Shown here piece after piece: positions 1 through 14,671 of a stretch of DNA of 64,000 nt. The number at the start of each line of letters is the position of its first letter. The stretch's first letter is position 1. A model generated the notes under the pieces. The model did no database searches and had not been told where the DNA came from. It saw only the letters and a program-made list of their open reading frames with translations. A program made the translations under genes and the position numbers. Origin of the DNA: Piromyces finnis (lineage: Eukaryota > Neocallimastigomycota > Neocallimastigomycetes > Neocallimastigales > Neocallimastigaceae); assembly GCA_002104945.1 (NCBI GenBank), contig MCFH01000020.1:496001-560000 (forward strand), written 5' to 3'.

Positions 1-2536
<2,536 letters not shown>

Positions 2537-3779
2537 ATTTTGATAATTTAATTTAAAAACAACATCATAATATATATATATACAGTTATAATATATTATG
2601 CATTAAAAACAATTTTGGTATTTAATTTATTTCATATAATACTATACTATACAATGCTTAATCATAAATATTTATAAATATTAAACGCATTCATTTCATT
2701 ATCATTTTATTATAGACTAATTTAAATTTTAATTTATCAATATAGTTAATCATTTTTATTTAAATATTTAAATATGGTATAATAAATATTATTAATATTT
2801 TAACATTATAATATTATTATAAAATACTTTTCCATTAATTATTCTTTATATAAATTTTGTATATTTCATTAAATTATTAATAGAAAATAAAACTATATAT
2901 TAAACAAGATTTTCTTATATTAATTTAAAAGTTTTATACTTTTCTTAAAGGGTTATATCTAAAATTATATACTAAATATAATAATATATGAATGATAGAA
3001 TATTGTAATATTAAAATATTCTAAAAAAAAAAAAAAAAAAAAAAAAGAATTTTATTAATATTGATATTCAAATCAATTTATTATATTTTGAATTTTTATT
3101 ATAAAACTAAAGTATTAGAAAAAAAGTTTTTTTATCTCACAAAATTATTTTGATATTATTTGTTTAAAGTTTGATACGAAGTGATACAGACATAAAAGTT
3201 TTATTGAAAGGATTATCTTTATTTCTGAATTTTATTATAAATCCTTGTACTATTTTAATATTATTGTTAAAATAATATGATGTATAAAAATTACAAAAAT
3301 TTCATTTATATATATTTTTAAATTTCCAATTTAAAAATATTTGTATTAATTAAAGTTCAAAAATTTCCTTAAACTTTAAGAATGCTAATAAGTAATGTTT
3401 AATTTCAGGAGAAATAAGGAAAATTATGGAAATTTTAATAACTTAAATTAGTAATGAAAAATCCATAATACTAACTTGATAATGCTTTAAATTTAATTTT
3501 TTTATACTAAATACTTTTCAAAATAACTTATATGTAACTAAAATTAAATTCTTCAATGAATCAAATAATTACTGTAAAGGTTGTGATATAGTTTCATAAC
3601 AAAATAATATTTATTAGGATTTTGAAAATAGTCATTGATGGGATATGTTTAATAAATAAATAAAAATATACATATTCCTTTGTTTATCAAACTATTCAAT
3701 ATCAAAATATAATCGTTAGTAAAAATATATTTTCATAATATTCAAGTTTATGTTTCAAGTACAAATGGTAATTTCCTCC
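2537..3779. other. AT-rich spacer, no gene recognised
   Basis: Downstream of the Sel1 gene. Contains a run of about 23 A near 3024-3046 and otherwise very AT-rich sequence with stops in all frames. The last few hundred bases (about 3400-3779) are slightly less AT-rich and may be further decayed parts of the retroelement remnant that follows, but I cannot align them to any domain. Confidence 0.6.
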
Positions 3780-4480
3780 AATTGAATAGTTTAATTATCG
3801 ATCAAATTATAAACTACCAAAGCTTATTGGTGCTTCATTAATTCTAGTCAATACCCATTTAATGAAGATGTTGTTTCATAAGCATTTTTATATAGTAAAT
3901 GTATTAATATTAAGATAAATCTGGTATATACATAAGGGGTCATGATATAGAAATTTCATATTTCATGAAAGTAATTTCGATGTTAGAGTCTGAGGATACA
4001 AGCATGATGCAAATTATGGTTTTTCTAGTAGAAAAGAACCAGATCTTGTATGTTTATTTTCTTTAGTAACATAATGTTGGAAAATCAGGCAATGTGCTAA
4101 TATTATATTTTCTTTAGTAACATAATGTTGGAAAATCAGGCAATGTGCTAATATTAATAGAGATATTTATTCTAACTCTTCAATTGTAATTACTTCTCTT
4201 TTAATTAAAAACCATCTATCAATACAGCCATTATGGAATGATATTAAAACTAATATTGTTAATTTCTTTTATAATATTTACTATATCTAGGGGAAATTAT
4301 ATTATTAATCAAGTTCAATATGTGTATCCAACAAATCTTCACTTTACTTAAATGTGCCAATATACTTTTATGAATGGTATTGTTAAAAATAAATGAACAA
4401 TTTAAATTTGAAATACAATATGTATGATAATATTGCAATTGATTATGAGGTTTTTGATTATTCAATTTACGATAGTTAAG
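3780..4480 (+). mobile_element. Decayed Ty1/copia-type pol remnant (end of RT to RNase H)
   Basis: One + strand frame (codon starts such as 3823 and 3991) reads, across a handful of stop codons, a series of blocks in the order found at the end of copia polyproteins: LIGASLILVNTH (compare the family block 'G.L.YL...TRPDI'), WYIHKG then FIFHESNFDV (compare 'RYLKGT..YG...'), GYKHDANYG then SRKEP (compare 'GY.DADWA....RKS'), and CWKIRQ (compare 'SWKSRKQ'). Near 4355-4390 another frame gives YTFMNGIVKNK, like the 'YHFIRE.V..' end of the RNase H region. The blocks are collinear and correctly spaced, but several in-frame stops and a frameshift show it is dead. No long terminal repeats or target-site duplication were found. 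Assignment rests on family pattern memory, not on a search. Confidence 0.6.
4055..4156 (+). repeat. Perfect 51-bp tandem duplication, two copies
   Basis: Bases 4055-4105 and 4106-4156 are identical. The unit is 17 codons long and lies inside the copia-like remnant, over the segment resembling the RNase H 'SWKSRKQ' block. Perfect identity inside otherwise decayed sequence suggests the duplication is recent compared with the insertion. Confidence 0.95.
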
Positions 4481-5129
4481 TTTATCACTATTCATGAGAA
4501 AGATATGATGGAATTAACGTTTTATAATCCTATAGAATTTATATATTTTTTTAATAAAAAAATAAAATTATTAAATATAATATTAAAATAAAAAATATGA
4601 AATATAAAAATCAAAGTATTTATATTGATTTTTTGTAATTCTTTTTTTTTTTTTTTTTTATTTTTTAAACACATACATACAACTTTAAATTTTTGAATAT
4701 TATTATTTATTATTTTATATATTAGATTTTATAATCAAATAATTATATTTTTATTTATTTTCCTTTACTTTGTTTTCTTTAACATTTAAACGTGTACTTA
4801 TATATATATTATTTATTATTATTTATTTTATAACATATTTTTATTTTTTATTTTATATATATATATATATATCATCTTATTTTTAATTTAGTATTTTTTT
4901 TTTATCCTAATATAAAAAGTATATATACTTTTCTTTTTTAATATTTTTAAAAAACAAAAACTAATCGATAGAGAAATATATATTTGGTAAAGCAATTTAA
5001 AAAAAAATAAATACTTAAAAGTGTTAAACGAATTTTTTGTTTTAAACAGTATAAATTTTTATGTTTATTACAAGGAATATATTTATATAGTTAGAAGGGA
5101 ATTTTTTTTATATAAAAATTAAAAGATTT
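4481..5129. other. AT-rich spacer, 3' flank of the RA-PH gene
   Basis: Contains poly-T (about 4641-4658), TA dinucleotide runs (about 4855-4872) and no coding signal. It serves as the 3' region of the minus-strand gene ending at 5130. Confidence 0.6.
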
Positions 5130-8100
5130 TTATTGATAGCTTCTATGATCATGGTGACAATTTGCACAAACATTTTGTTTCCATGGATCATATTTATTTT
5201 CACTACAACCACAGTAATGGCAATTTTTAGCATCACTAATATCTACTAGAGGCTTTGGACCACGTCTTGAATTACTAGATAATGGCGTTTGCATTGCAGT
5301 TTGTGCTGCTTTACGTGAATTGGATACTTGTATTCCATCAAGATTAATTAATGGACCACTCTTTTCCTTTCTACGACCACTTAATGATGGCTTTAATCCT
5401 GTACTTCCTGTACTTTTCCTTGAGATTGATTTATGACGTGCAGCTGAATTTGAATCAATTTGAACTAGTGGTCCGTTGGCTTCCTTTTGTAACTTTTTAC
5501 TTTTTTGAATTTCCATAGCTTTAATTCTCTGTCTATCTTCTAAAAGAGTCTATATTATTAAAAAAAAAGAGATATAATTAAATGTCAATTTTTTATTGAA
5601 AATATTTTTAAATATATATATAATTATTGTTATTTATTAAATATTATAAAGTATAAATATAGTAAATGTAAATAATAATACCTGTTGTCCTCTATAAGCA
5701 TTTACTTTTGGTACTGCAACATTTGGTGAACGAGAGCTGCTTATTCCAGTTCCAGGGCTACTATTTTCTTTTTCGTGTTGTTCTAATACATATTTTTCAG
5801 TCTATTTATTAAATAAAAAAAAAAAAAATATTATAATGCTATACATTTTTAAATTTATTTTTTAAAAAAAGTATTATCTGTATTATTCTGTTTACAATAA
5901 TTTTTAACATATTTATATAAAAATTACCTTTCCTTGTCTTATAGACATAACCCAATCAAATAACGAATTAACATCTGTAGCATATAAATAGTAAATATAC
6001 TTCTTTTTATCTTCAAAGAAATGGATTGGATCTGTGGATTTAATAGCAAATGCGAAATCTGTTGGTGCGTTTGGCATTTGAACTAAGAGGGTATAGACAT
6101 CATAACTAGCAAGATTAACAAGTAAAGTTTCTTGATTATTTTTCTTTTTATAATAAAATAAACCATTTGGACGTAATTCAAATTGTCTTTTATTGTACTT
6201 TCCAGGCTTAGTTTCCATATAAATTTTACCACGAATTGATGGGAATCGGCCAACAGCACTCTGTTATTATTTTATAGAGAATATTTATAAATTATAAATA
6301 AATAATATATATATATAAATATTGTGCACATAATATGTACAACTTACAGATGCTAATAATGACTCATAATAATTATATTGTTTAATAATTAAAGCATTCT
6401 TAGTTCTTTGTATATCCCATGACGTAATAATATCAGTAACAATTTCCCATTCTTTGAGAGGTCTCTCTAAAATATCCCCCGAAAATATATAAAAATTATT
6501 GAAAAATAATAATAGATTTAAATATTAAATTAAAAAAATTGGATATCTATTATATTTCTTTTTCTATTTTTAAGATAATAGAAATTTACCAACACCAAAA
6601 TCATTACAAAGTTCAAATAAAGTCCATTCAGGAGAATCCATAATATTTCTTCTTCTTATTATGTCTTTAATGACTTCCTTAACAGTCATTACTGAGGTTA
6701 ACATAACAGATTCATAGGTTTTAGCATCACCAATATAAATTCTTGTTGTAATCTTTTTTTTTTGTGATAAAATTTTTTTTATTAAAAAAAAAAATATTTT
6801 TTAATACTATTTTGCGTTTTATATTAATATTTATATTATTCTTACTTTCTTTACTGAAGCTTCTGCAAAATCAGATGTAAAATCTTTCTTTGATCTTGCT
6901 AAGAAGTTTTCTTTTGCCTATTATAAATTATGCAATAATATTATTATATTATATGTATTTAATATAAATTCGATTTAGTCTTTTCATTATAAATATTATT
7001 CAAAAACTTACAGTATCTTCATAAATATTTTCTTTGGGTGATTTAATTCCTGGTGATGGTTGACTATACTTTTGAGTTGGAATAGACAAGGTCTTTTTCT
7101 TTTTTTCCATTTTAGGCGTTAAGGATTTTCTACTTGTTGATTTAGATGATTTAATTGGTGATTTTTCTTCTTTATATGATGAAGTTTCTAATTTATTAAA
7201 TTTTTTGTAATGTCTATTTCTTCCTCTTATACCAGATGGTTTTGCTTTTGTATTTCTAAGAGGAAGATTATCATCATCTGTTTCAGATTCTGATGCTTCA
7301 GAACTATCATCCTCTGAAGAACTAAATGAATCAGAGGATTCAGAAAACGTAATATCAGATTCATCTTCATCAAAATCATCTTCATTAAATGCTTTTCTGT
7401 TATGTGAATTAGTTGGAGAACTTTTACGACTACGATAATCATCAACATCATTTTCATACATAAATATATCCTCTTCTTCTTCTTCATATTTACTCTTCCT
7501 ACTTGGGGCTCTACGAGAATTTCTATAACTATATTCATCTTCATTACTTTCATCGTCAGAATAACGTTTTTTATTATTTATTCTTTTTGATCTTCTATCA
7601 CTACGAGGAGAGCCTATTTCATTATTGGAATTATATGATTTTGAATAAATTTCTGGACTAGCTATTGGCGAGTTAAATTTAGAAGATGGTTTTGAAGATG
7701 TTTTATAAGGATTACTCTTTGGTGAAGTATTATAATAATTATTCATCATATTTTCATAGTCATCACGATAAGATAATGGTAAATTTCCTGAATCGCCATC
7801 ATCAAATTCATAGTTTTGAAGTTTTTCAGGTACCTTTATAGAAGGTGCTCTTGATGATGTTTTTGAATTTTCTCTAGGTCTATTATTAATTTGTTGACTT
7901 ATTGTTGAGAGGTGAAGTTTTAATTTATTAGAAGGATTCATGGATGAAATTCTTGAAGGGAATTTTTTCGTTTCAATAGGGGAAGTTGGTACAGAATTTG
8001 AATTAGAAGAATTATCTTTCCAATGATCAACTTCATGTCTGCTACGACTTCTACTTCTACTATATGCTTTACCACTATTATTACTACAATTACTATACTT

Positions 8101-8307
8101 TCTTCTTCCGACTCTATCTGTTTTAGAGGATATTGAATCTTTACTGAAAGAATCTTTTTCCAAAAAATCTTGTGTTTCTTGTAACTCATCTAAAAGATTA
8201 TCAAAATTAGTTGTTAATCTTGTTTGTGTTCTCTGATGATCTACAGATGATTTTCTTGGTACATTTGATGGAGAGCTACGACTACCATCATTATCGGAGA
8301 ATTTCAT
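5130..8307 (-). CDS. RA-PH domain adaptor protein with Ser/Arg-rich N-terminus and Cys/His-rich C-terminus
   Basis: Seven exons (8307-7012, 6917-6846, 6752-6590, 6466-6348, 6260-5928, 5801-5682, 5549-5130) join in frame to 840 residues. Residues 1-432 are disordered, with SR, SP and acidic stretches. Residues about 458-541 form a Ras-association-like fold (RIYIGDAKTYESVMLTS... ending in ALIIKQY), followed directly by a PH domain at about 552-660 (IRGKIYMETKPG, LRPNGLFYYKK, ATDVNSLFDWVMSIRQGK). The RA-PH tandem is typical of MRL (RIAM/lamellipodin) and Grb7/10/14 adaptors, which link small GTPases and phosphoinositides to actin or signalling; that role is inferred here. Residues 727-806 hold three short related motifs (GPLVQID, GPLINLD, KPLVDIS). 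The end has CHYCGC at 811-816 and CANCHHDH at 829-836, a probable zinc-binding module. Start chosen as the first ATG of the long open exon. Confidence 0.85.
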
Positions 8308-9507
8308 ATTAGATAATTCTTTAAGAATTGAATCTTTTAATATTTATTTTTATTTTTTTAAAATACATTTTAATTATTAATAATATTATGAAATATATAT
8401 TGTTTTTGTAAAAAAAAAAAAAAAGAAATATTATATTAATTTATATTCTTTTTTTTAAATTATGATAAAAACTTTCAAATTTTATTGTTTTAATATTTTG
8501 TTTATTACCTAAATTTGACATTTTTATTCTTTATCTTTATAATATATTTGTATATTTTTCTTTAAAATATGATATTGTGATAGTTTTTGCGAATAATTTG
8601 AATTATAAATTTTACTGTTATATTTTTCTTTATCTCGAAAAATATATATTTAAAATATAAGTTATCTTATTTTATTGTGAAATAATAAATAAATTATATT
8701 ATAAAAACACAGAGAGATATTAAAATAATATATATATAATAAACAGTTAATATTACGAATTTAATAATAAATAAATTATTGTTTATTTTCTAAAAATATA
8801 TTCCACACAATCAATTATTTATTTTTTATTTACCTAAATTGAATATAAAATTTATTTTTTATTATTAGTATATCCTTGTATACTTTAAATTTCTGTTGTA
8901 AGATTTTGATACTTTTAAATTAATTTTAAAATATTATTTATTTATTCTTAATAATAGAAATGTTTATTCAATTTTTATTTCTCAATGTATATGAATACGA
9001 GAAATAGCAAAAAGAAAAAAAAAAATACTGGAGGTTTTATATGAAAGAATTAATTTATTTTTTCTTTTTTTCTTTTTTTATTATACTATGTTGTTTCTTT
9101 TCCTTAATATTTAAATTTTTATTCATTTACATACTTCAATCTTCGTTATATTGAAAAATTCCTATTTTTATTTTCAATTCGAAGTATTTAATATCAAACT
9201 ATTGAATTGGTAATTAGTTAATATATTTTATTTTTATTTCTTTTCTATTGCTTTTCTATGCAGTTATTAATTATTGTTTTTTATATAAAGTTTATATATT
9301 ATAAATAATGAAATTTAAATGAGACATATACGCTGTATAATTTACAATAATCGAATCATTATTTAATTAAATATACTAATAAAGTTTTACTTTATTTTTA
9401 TAAATGTTATATTGGTTATTTGTATGTCGATAAATTAAATACAAGGTATAGCAGGCACTTTTCTTTTAAATACACATAATATATATCTACGATTAATCTT
9501 TATTTTT

Positions 9508-9575
9508 ATTATTATTATTATTACTATTATTATTACTATTATTATTACTATTATTATTAATATTATTAATAATTT
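9508..9575. repeat. Microsatellite of ATT units with a regular ACT every fourth unit
   Basis: A run of ATT triplets in which ACT recurs after roughly every three ATT units, giving a higher-order 12-bp period over about five repeats. Lies in the spacer upstream of both flanking genes. Confidence 0.85.
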
Positions 9576-12118
9576 ATTTTACAATTTTCATAGTAAACTT
9601 AAATAAAATATGTTTACAAAATAAAAAAAAGAAGTTTATATATTAATAAAATTTTTATTTATAAGTAATTAAGAAATAAATTTTGAGTACAGAAATTTTA
9701 TAATAAATTTTATATTGTAAATTTTTATATATTAAATGAAAAATTAAAAATGACAAAATAACAATAAAGGTTAAAATGAAGTTATAACATATTTATTACA
9801 ATAAAAATGGCATTACTTCTTTCATCTTCAATACTTTTTATTTTTTATATACTCCAAGTTTATTTAATCAAAAAATTTTAGACGTGTAATAACTTTCATT
9901 TTTGTAATATAATTCTAAATGTACAAAATATATGGTTTATTTTATTTTATTTTACATAAAAGCATTTTATAATATCCATACTTTTTATACTAATGTTGAT
10001 ATTAAATATAATTGAGATAACCTCTTTATTAAACTTTTTTTTAAGACTATTACTATTTATTTAATATAATAAAAACCAAAAGCTTCATTAAAACACCTTT
10101 TTTGACTAAACTTTTAAAATGTAATTTTCCAAAAATAAAATCTATTAATAATTTAGAAGCTATTATTATTAATATATTAACTAATATGATTATTATAGAA
10201 ATAATATATATAGGCAATACATTTTTAAAATAATAGCAATTAAAGTTTGTTATCAAATTAAATTAATTAATATAATATTAAATTCTATTACATAAATTTC
10301 ATAATGTATAATTGTATAATTGGAGTAATTACTAAATATAAATTAAATGATTTAAATATATTACAATATATATATAATATAAATAATATCTAAATTAGTA
10401 TAAATTAAATGTATGTTAATATGTTTTGAAAAATGTTATAATTTTGAATTGACTTAACATCTTTGTTTTTTTCAAAAGATATAAAGTATTAACAATATAA
10501 ATATATATCAATAATTTTATCTATAAAAGTTAAAAGCTACTTAATATATTAATATTTAAAAATAAACAAGAATTGATATATAATAATTGTGATTAATAAT
10601 ATAACTAAGGCTTTTAGGTCATAATTAAAACAGAATTAATATTATATATGTAAAAGGAAATTATTTTAATTACAATATATGATAAAGACTATATTATTAA
10701 TACAATTGTGGATGATTAGAACTTTAAATACTCAAAATATCGATACAAAATATATAAAATAAAAAAAAAAGATTGAATAATCAAGAAATTTCATTGGATA
10801 GATTTAGTTAATTAATTAAAGACTATTCTTATGATGGAATAAATAATAATAAATTTAAAACACTTTTAATATATAAATACGATGATTAAGCCAAACTTTA
10901 ACAAAAACATTGGTCACAATTTACAACTATAAATAATATAAAAATGATGATTATAAAATAAATAAAAATACCTTTGATTACTATTTATTGTATAATAATA
11001 AACTTATAAAAATGTATAAATATAATGAAATATTAATTATAAAAGATATTATTTTTAATAATTACTTTATTAATTATAATATTCATATTCATGTGTCAAG
11101 ATGAATTATAGCAAGATCTTTAAATATATAAAATAATAAAATGTAATTGAAAATAAAATTACAAATATCTTTTTTTTTATAAAAAAACATTAATAATTAC
11201 TAACAAATTTTTATATATTGTTTTTTTAAAAAAAAAAAAAAAAAAAAAAACAGCATTGCTATTATTGAATATTGTAGACGGTCTGATTCCTTTAATTTTT
11301 GTTTTTGAATCAAAAGATCTTTACTCATTTTAAGATTTTAAGAGAATACTTAAATTTTTGAAACATCAAGGTACATTAAAACAATCATGTATATGTACAA
11401 ACTAGTACAATATTTTTGATAATAAAATAAATTCTGTATTTTTATATGAGCCATTTTTACTTTAAGCCACAGAAATATATTATTATTTTGGAAACTATTA
11501 TTTTACAAATAAATATATGCTTAGTAATCATTAATAAAAAGAAAAGTAAAATTTTGTGGTACAACGCTTATTTAGTGGCTGATTATAATTATTTCATTTA
11601 ATTTATTTAATTGTTGATTTTAATAATTTTGATTACTTTACATATAAAAGATAAAATTTTTTCATATAATATTTATTTATAATAATATTTAAAAATTTGA
11701 CATGTTTCTTTAATTTTTTTTTTCTATTATTATTTTCTTATGAAACAAAAATAAAATTTAAATCTATAAAAATTATATATAGAATCATTATTATAATCAT
11801 TTAAATATATAAATAAAATAAAGAAAAAGTTTCCTTTATTGTTATCATTGTTATTATTTTACTAAATTCATATTTTAATTCAATGTATATTTATATTTTA
11901 ATAAAAAATCTTTAAAAAATAATATTAAAATATTTATTACAAGAAACATATAATTATTACCATTAATTTAATATACCTTAAGATATAATATATATAATAT
12001 TAATATATGTTTAAATCTTTTAAAAAATTATAAAGTACCCATAGTATATGTAAAAATAAGTTGATTATAAAATAATAATAATTATTAAGTCGAAATTTTA
12101 TCGCTCCTTCAATCTATA

Positions 12119-12196
<78 letters not shown>
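12119..12196. repeat. (ATT)n microsatellite
   Basis: About 25 ATT units interrupted once by GTT, roughly 220 bp upstream of the start codon at 12415. Non-coding. Confidence 0.95.
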
Positions 12197-12198
<2 letters not shown>

Positions 12199-12414
12199 TA
12201 AATAAAAATATAATCTATTAGAATATCATAATATCATATATTATAGAGCTGTGAAGTACCTTGTAAATATATAAAAAGTTTTTTTAAAAGAATAAATAAA
12301 ACAAACATTTAGAATTACAATAATTTAAAAATAAATATAGACAAAATATTATTTTATGTATTTATTAATATTTAAACAATAGTTTTAGAAAACATCATAT
12401 ATATAATATTAAAG

Positions 12415-12827
12415 ATGTGGAAGTTAGTATTAAGTACAGTAGCACCAGCATTAATAATATTCTTTATTAAGAAAAGAATAAAAATACCTGAAGAAAAGAT
12501 ACCTACCTTTGAAGGTATATAATTATTATAATTATTATAATTATTATTATTTTTTTTAATCATTTTTTGCATATATATTTCTTATTGTTTTTTATTTATT
12601 ATTTAGAGGATAAAATTATAAAAAAGAATGAAACTTATATTACTATTAATGGTTTACAACATAGAGTAGTTTATGTTTCACATGTGATGAAAGAAAATGT
12701 ACCAACTATATTATTCATTCATGGTCTTGGTGGACAAGTAATTATTAATAAATTTATTAATTATATTTTTTAATAAAAATGAAATCAATATTAATTATAC
12801 TAAAATAATTACATTCAATTTTTATTG

Positions 12828-12873
<46 letters not shown>

Positions 12874-14671
12874 TATCTCAATGGACAAGTTTAATACAAC
12901 ATTTTTCAAATACTGCCAATGTGTTGGCAATGGAACAAACAGGGAATGGTAAAAGTGAATCATCACCAAAGTAAGTATTTAAAATGAATATTTTATTAAT
13001 AATCAAAAAATAAAATAAGATAATATACAACTTTTAAATTATAAAAAAATAAATATCTTAATATTAATTTTTAATAAAATATTAATTTAATATAATAAAT
13101 AAAATGTTTATACTTGATAGCTATGCCTGTTACAATACAGATGAATTTGTAAGAAATTTAAATCAATTATTGACATACTATCCAAATGATAATTTTGTTT
13201 TAGTAGGTCATTCTTATGGGTGCTGTTTAGCAACACTTCTTGCAGTAAAAGAACAAAACCCAAAAATCAAAACTATCATTTTAATATCACCTGTTTATGG
13301 TATTCCGAAATATCAAGTTTACTTAAAAAAATTAATAAGATTCGTACCAAATGAAATAATTGCATTCACTCGTAAAAAGGATAAAGAAGGTGGTATTCAT
13401 AGTAAGTCTGTCAACCGTTTCATTCATCAAACGGCACCAGACGAATTAAGATATAAACAACTTTGTTGGAATTCCCAATCTACAATTGCTACATTTAAAC
13501 GTACAATTTATGGAATGCGTTTTCCAACACTAGAAGAATATGCATCAATTAAAATACCTGTTCTTCTTATTGGAGGAAAAGATGATCTTATTGCACCAAT
13601 ATCAAATATTACAAAAATTAAGCAGTCAATATCTTCTTCACAACTTCTTGCTGATCCATATATTATACCAAACTCAGGACATCAAACAATTATTGAAAAA
13701 CCTCAATTAGTAGCAGCAATGATTCAAGAATTTGTTATTAATAAAGTTGGATTAACTGATATGGATGCAAAAGTTCAAATTTTAAAAACAGCGGATATGG
13801 ATAAATGGAGTCTTAAGGTAATTTTTATTTATTTATTTATTTATAAGAAATTTATATTTTTAATAAAATATTTAAGAATCTATCAAAGGAGACATTATTA
13901 AATTTATTTTTTTTTTTTTTCTTATAAAATGTTTCAGAATTATGATAAATGGAAGAAAAAAGTATCAGTGTCAGAAGTTATGAGGCCATCTAAATTTAGA
14001 GGAATGAAAGTTATGCGTCAAACTGATGACGAACATTGTCCAAAAATATTTTCAGAGAAGTATCCAAACGTTGGTATGGTTATCGATTTAACAAAAGATA
14101 CACCACCATACGATTTCGTCGATTTGAAATCAAGGAATATCATTTATCGTAAAATTGCTACAGTATCAAAAGTTCCACCACCTCTAAAGATTGTTCGTAC
14201 TTTTATTGATATTGCCAAAGATTTTTGGGATAAATATCCAGATAAGGAAATTGCAGGTATGACCTATTTTCATAATTATTAAATGTATTATTAAATAATA
14301 ATATATTCATTTGTTCAATATTATTTTTATATACTATAATAAATATTTTTATACTCATCATATAATAAAATTTATATCCAATTAGTCCATTGCCATTATG
14401 GAACTAATAGAACAGGTTTCTTAATTGCCTGTTATTTAATAGAAGTTTTAAAAATACCAATTCAAGAGGCAATAGAGATATTCGCAGAATATAGACCAAA
14501 AGGAATAAAGTAATTAAAATAATAAATATAAATAGTCACACAAAATTAAGAATAATAATATTAATTTATTAATTATATTGATAAATAAAAATTAATTATA
14601 GGCACATTCATTTTGTTGATGAGCTTTATTTAAGATATTCAGAATATGAAAAGATTAATAAAAATCAATAG
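12415..14671 (+). CDS. Alpha/beta hydrolase fused to an RNA-triphosphatase-like Cys phosphatase
   Basis: Seven exons (12415-12514, 12607-12737, 12873-12970, 13121-13817, 13938-14256, 14386-14509, 14602-14671) give 512 residues. Residues about 1-20 are a hydrophobic N-terminus (LVLSTVAPALIIFFI), a signal anchor or membrane segment. Residues about 65-330 are an alpha/beta hydrolase: oxyanion region FIHGLGGQ, nucleophile elbow LVGHSYG (Ser141), acid in GGKDDLIAP (Asp264/265), base in NSGHQ (His297). Residues about 340-505 resemble the RNGTT/DUSP11 class of Cys-dependent RNA 5'-triphosphatase-like phosphatases: YPNVGMVIDLT, then the signature HCHYGTNRTG with Cys451, then ARPxGI-like YRPKGIKH. All key residues of both domains are present, so both may be active. 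Substrates are unknown. The exon 4-5 junction, which joins the two domains, is in frame with consensus splice sites. Confidence 0.87.
12829..12872. repeat. Oligo-T/oligo-A inverted tract inside intron 2
   Basis: About 12 T followed directly by about 31 A, able to fold back on itself, ending in the AG acceptor at 12871-12872. The exon join across it (FIHGLGGQ to ISQWTS) is in frame. Confidence 0.85.

Larger units (their letters stand above)
8308..12414. other. 4.1-kb AT-rich spacer between divergent genes
   Basis: Upstream region of the RA-PH gene (leftward) and the hydrolase-phosphatase gene (rightward). Very AT-rich, with poly-A/T tracts (for example 11229-11250) and ATT-type microsatellites. 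Segments around 10600-11150 and 11270-11420 are slightly less AT-rich and could be decayed sequence, but every frame is full of stops and I cannot assign them. No RNA gene was recognised. Confidence 0.6.

Noticed and set aside
4259-4495. 78-codon minus-strand open frame
   Set aside because: Antisense to the copia-like remnant, whose + strand frame gives the recognisable blocks.
7227-8189. Two extra minus-strand open frames rich in Val/Met/Ile
   Set aside because: Alternate-frame shadows of exon 1 of the RA-PH gene.
10600-11150. Possible decayed gene in the 4-kb spacer
   Set aside because: Slightly less AT-rich, but stops are frequent in all six frames and no motif is recognisable.
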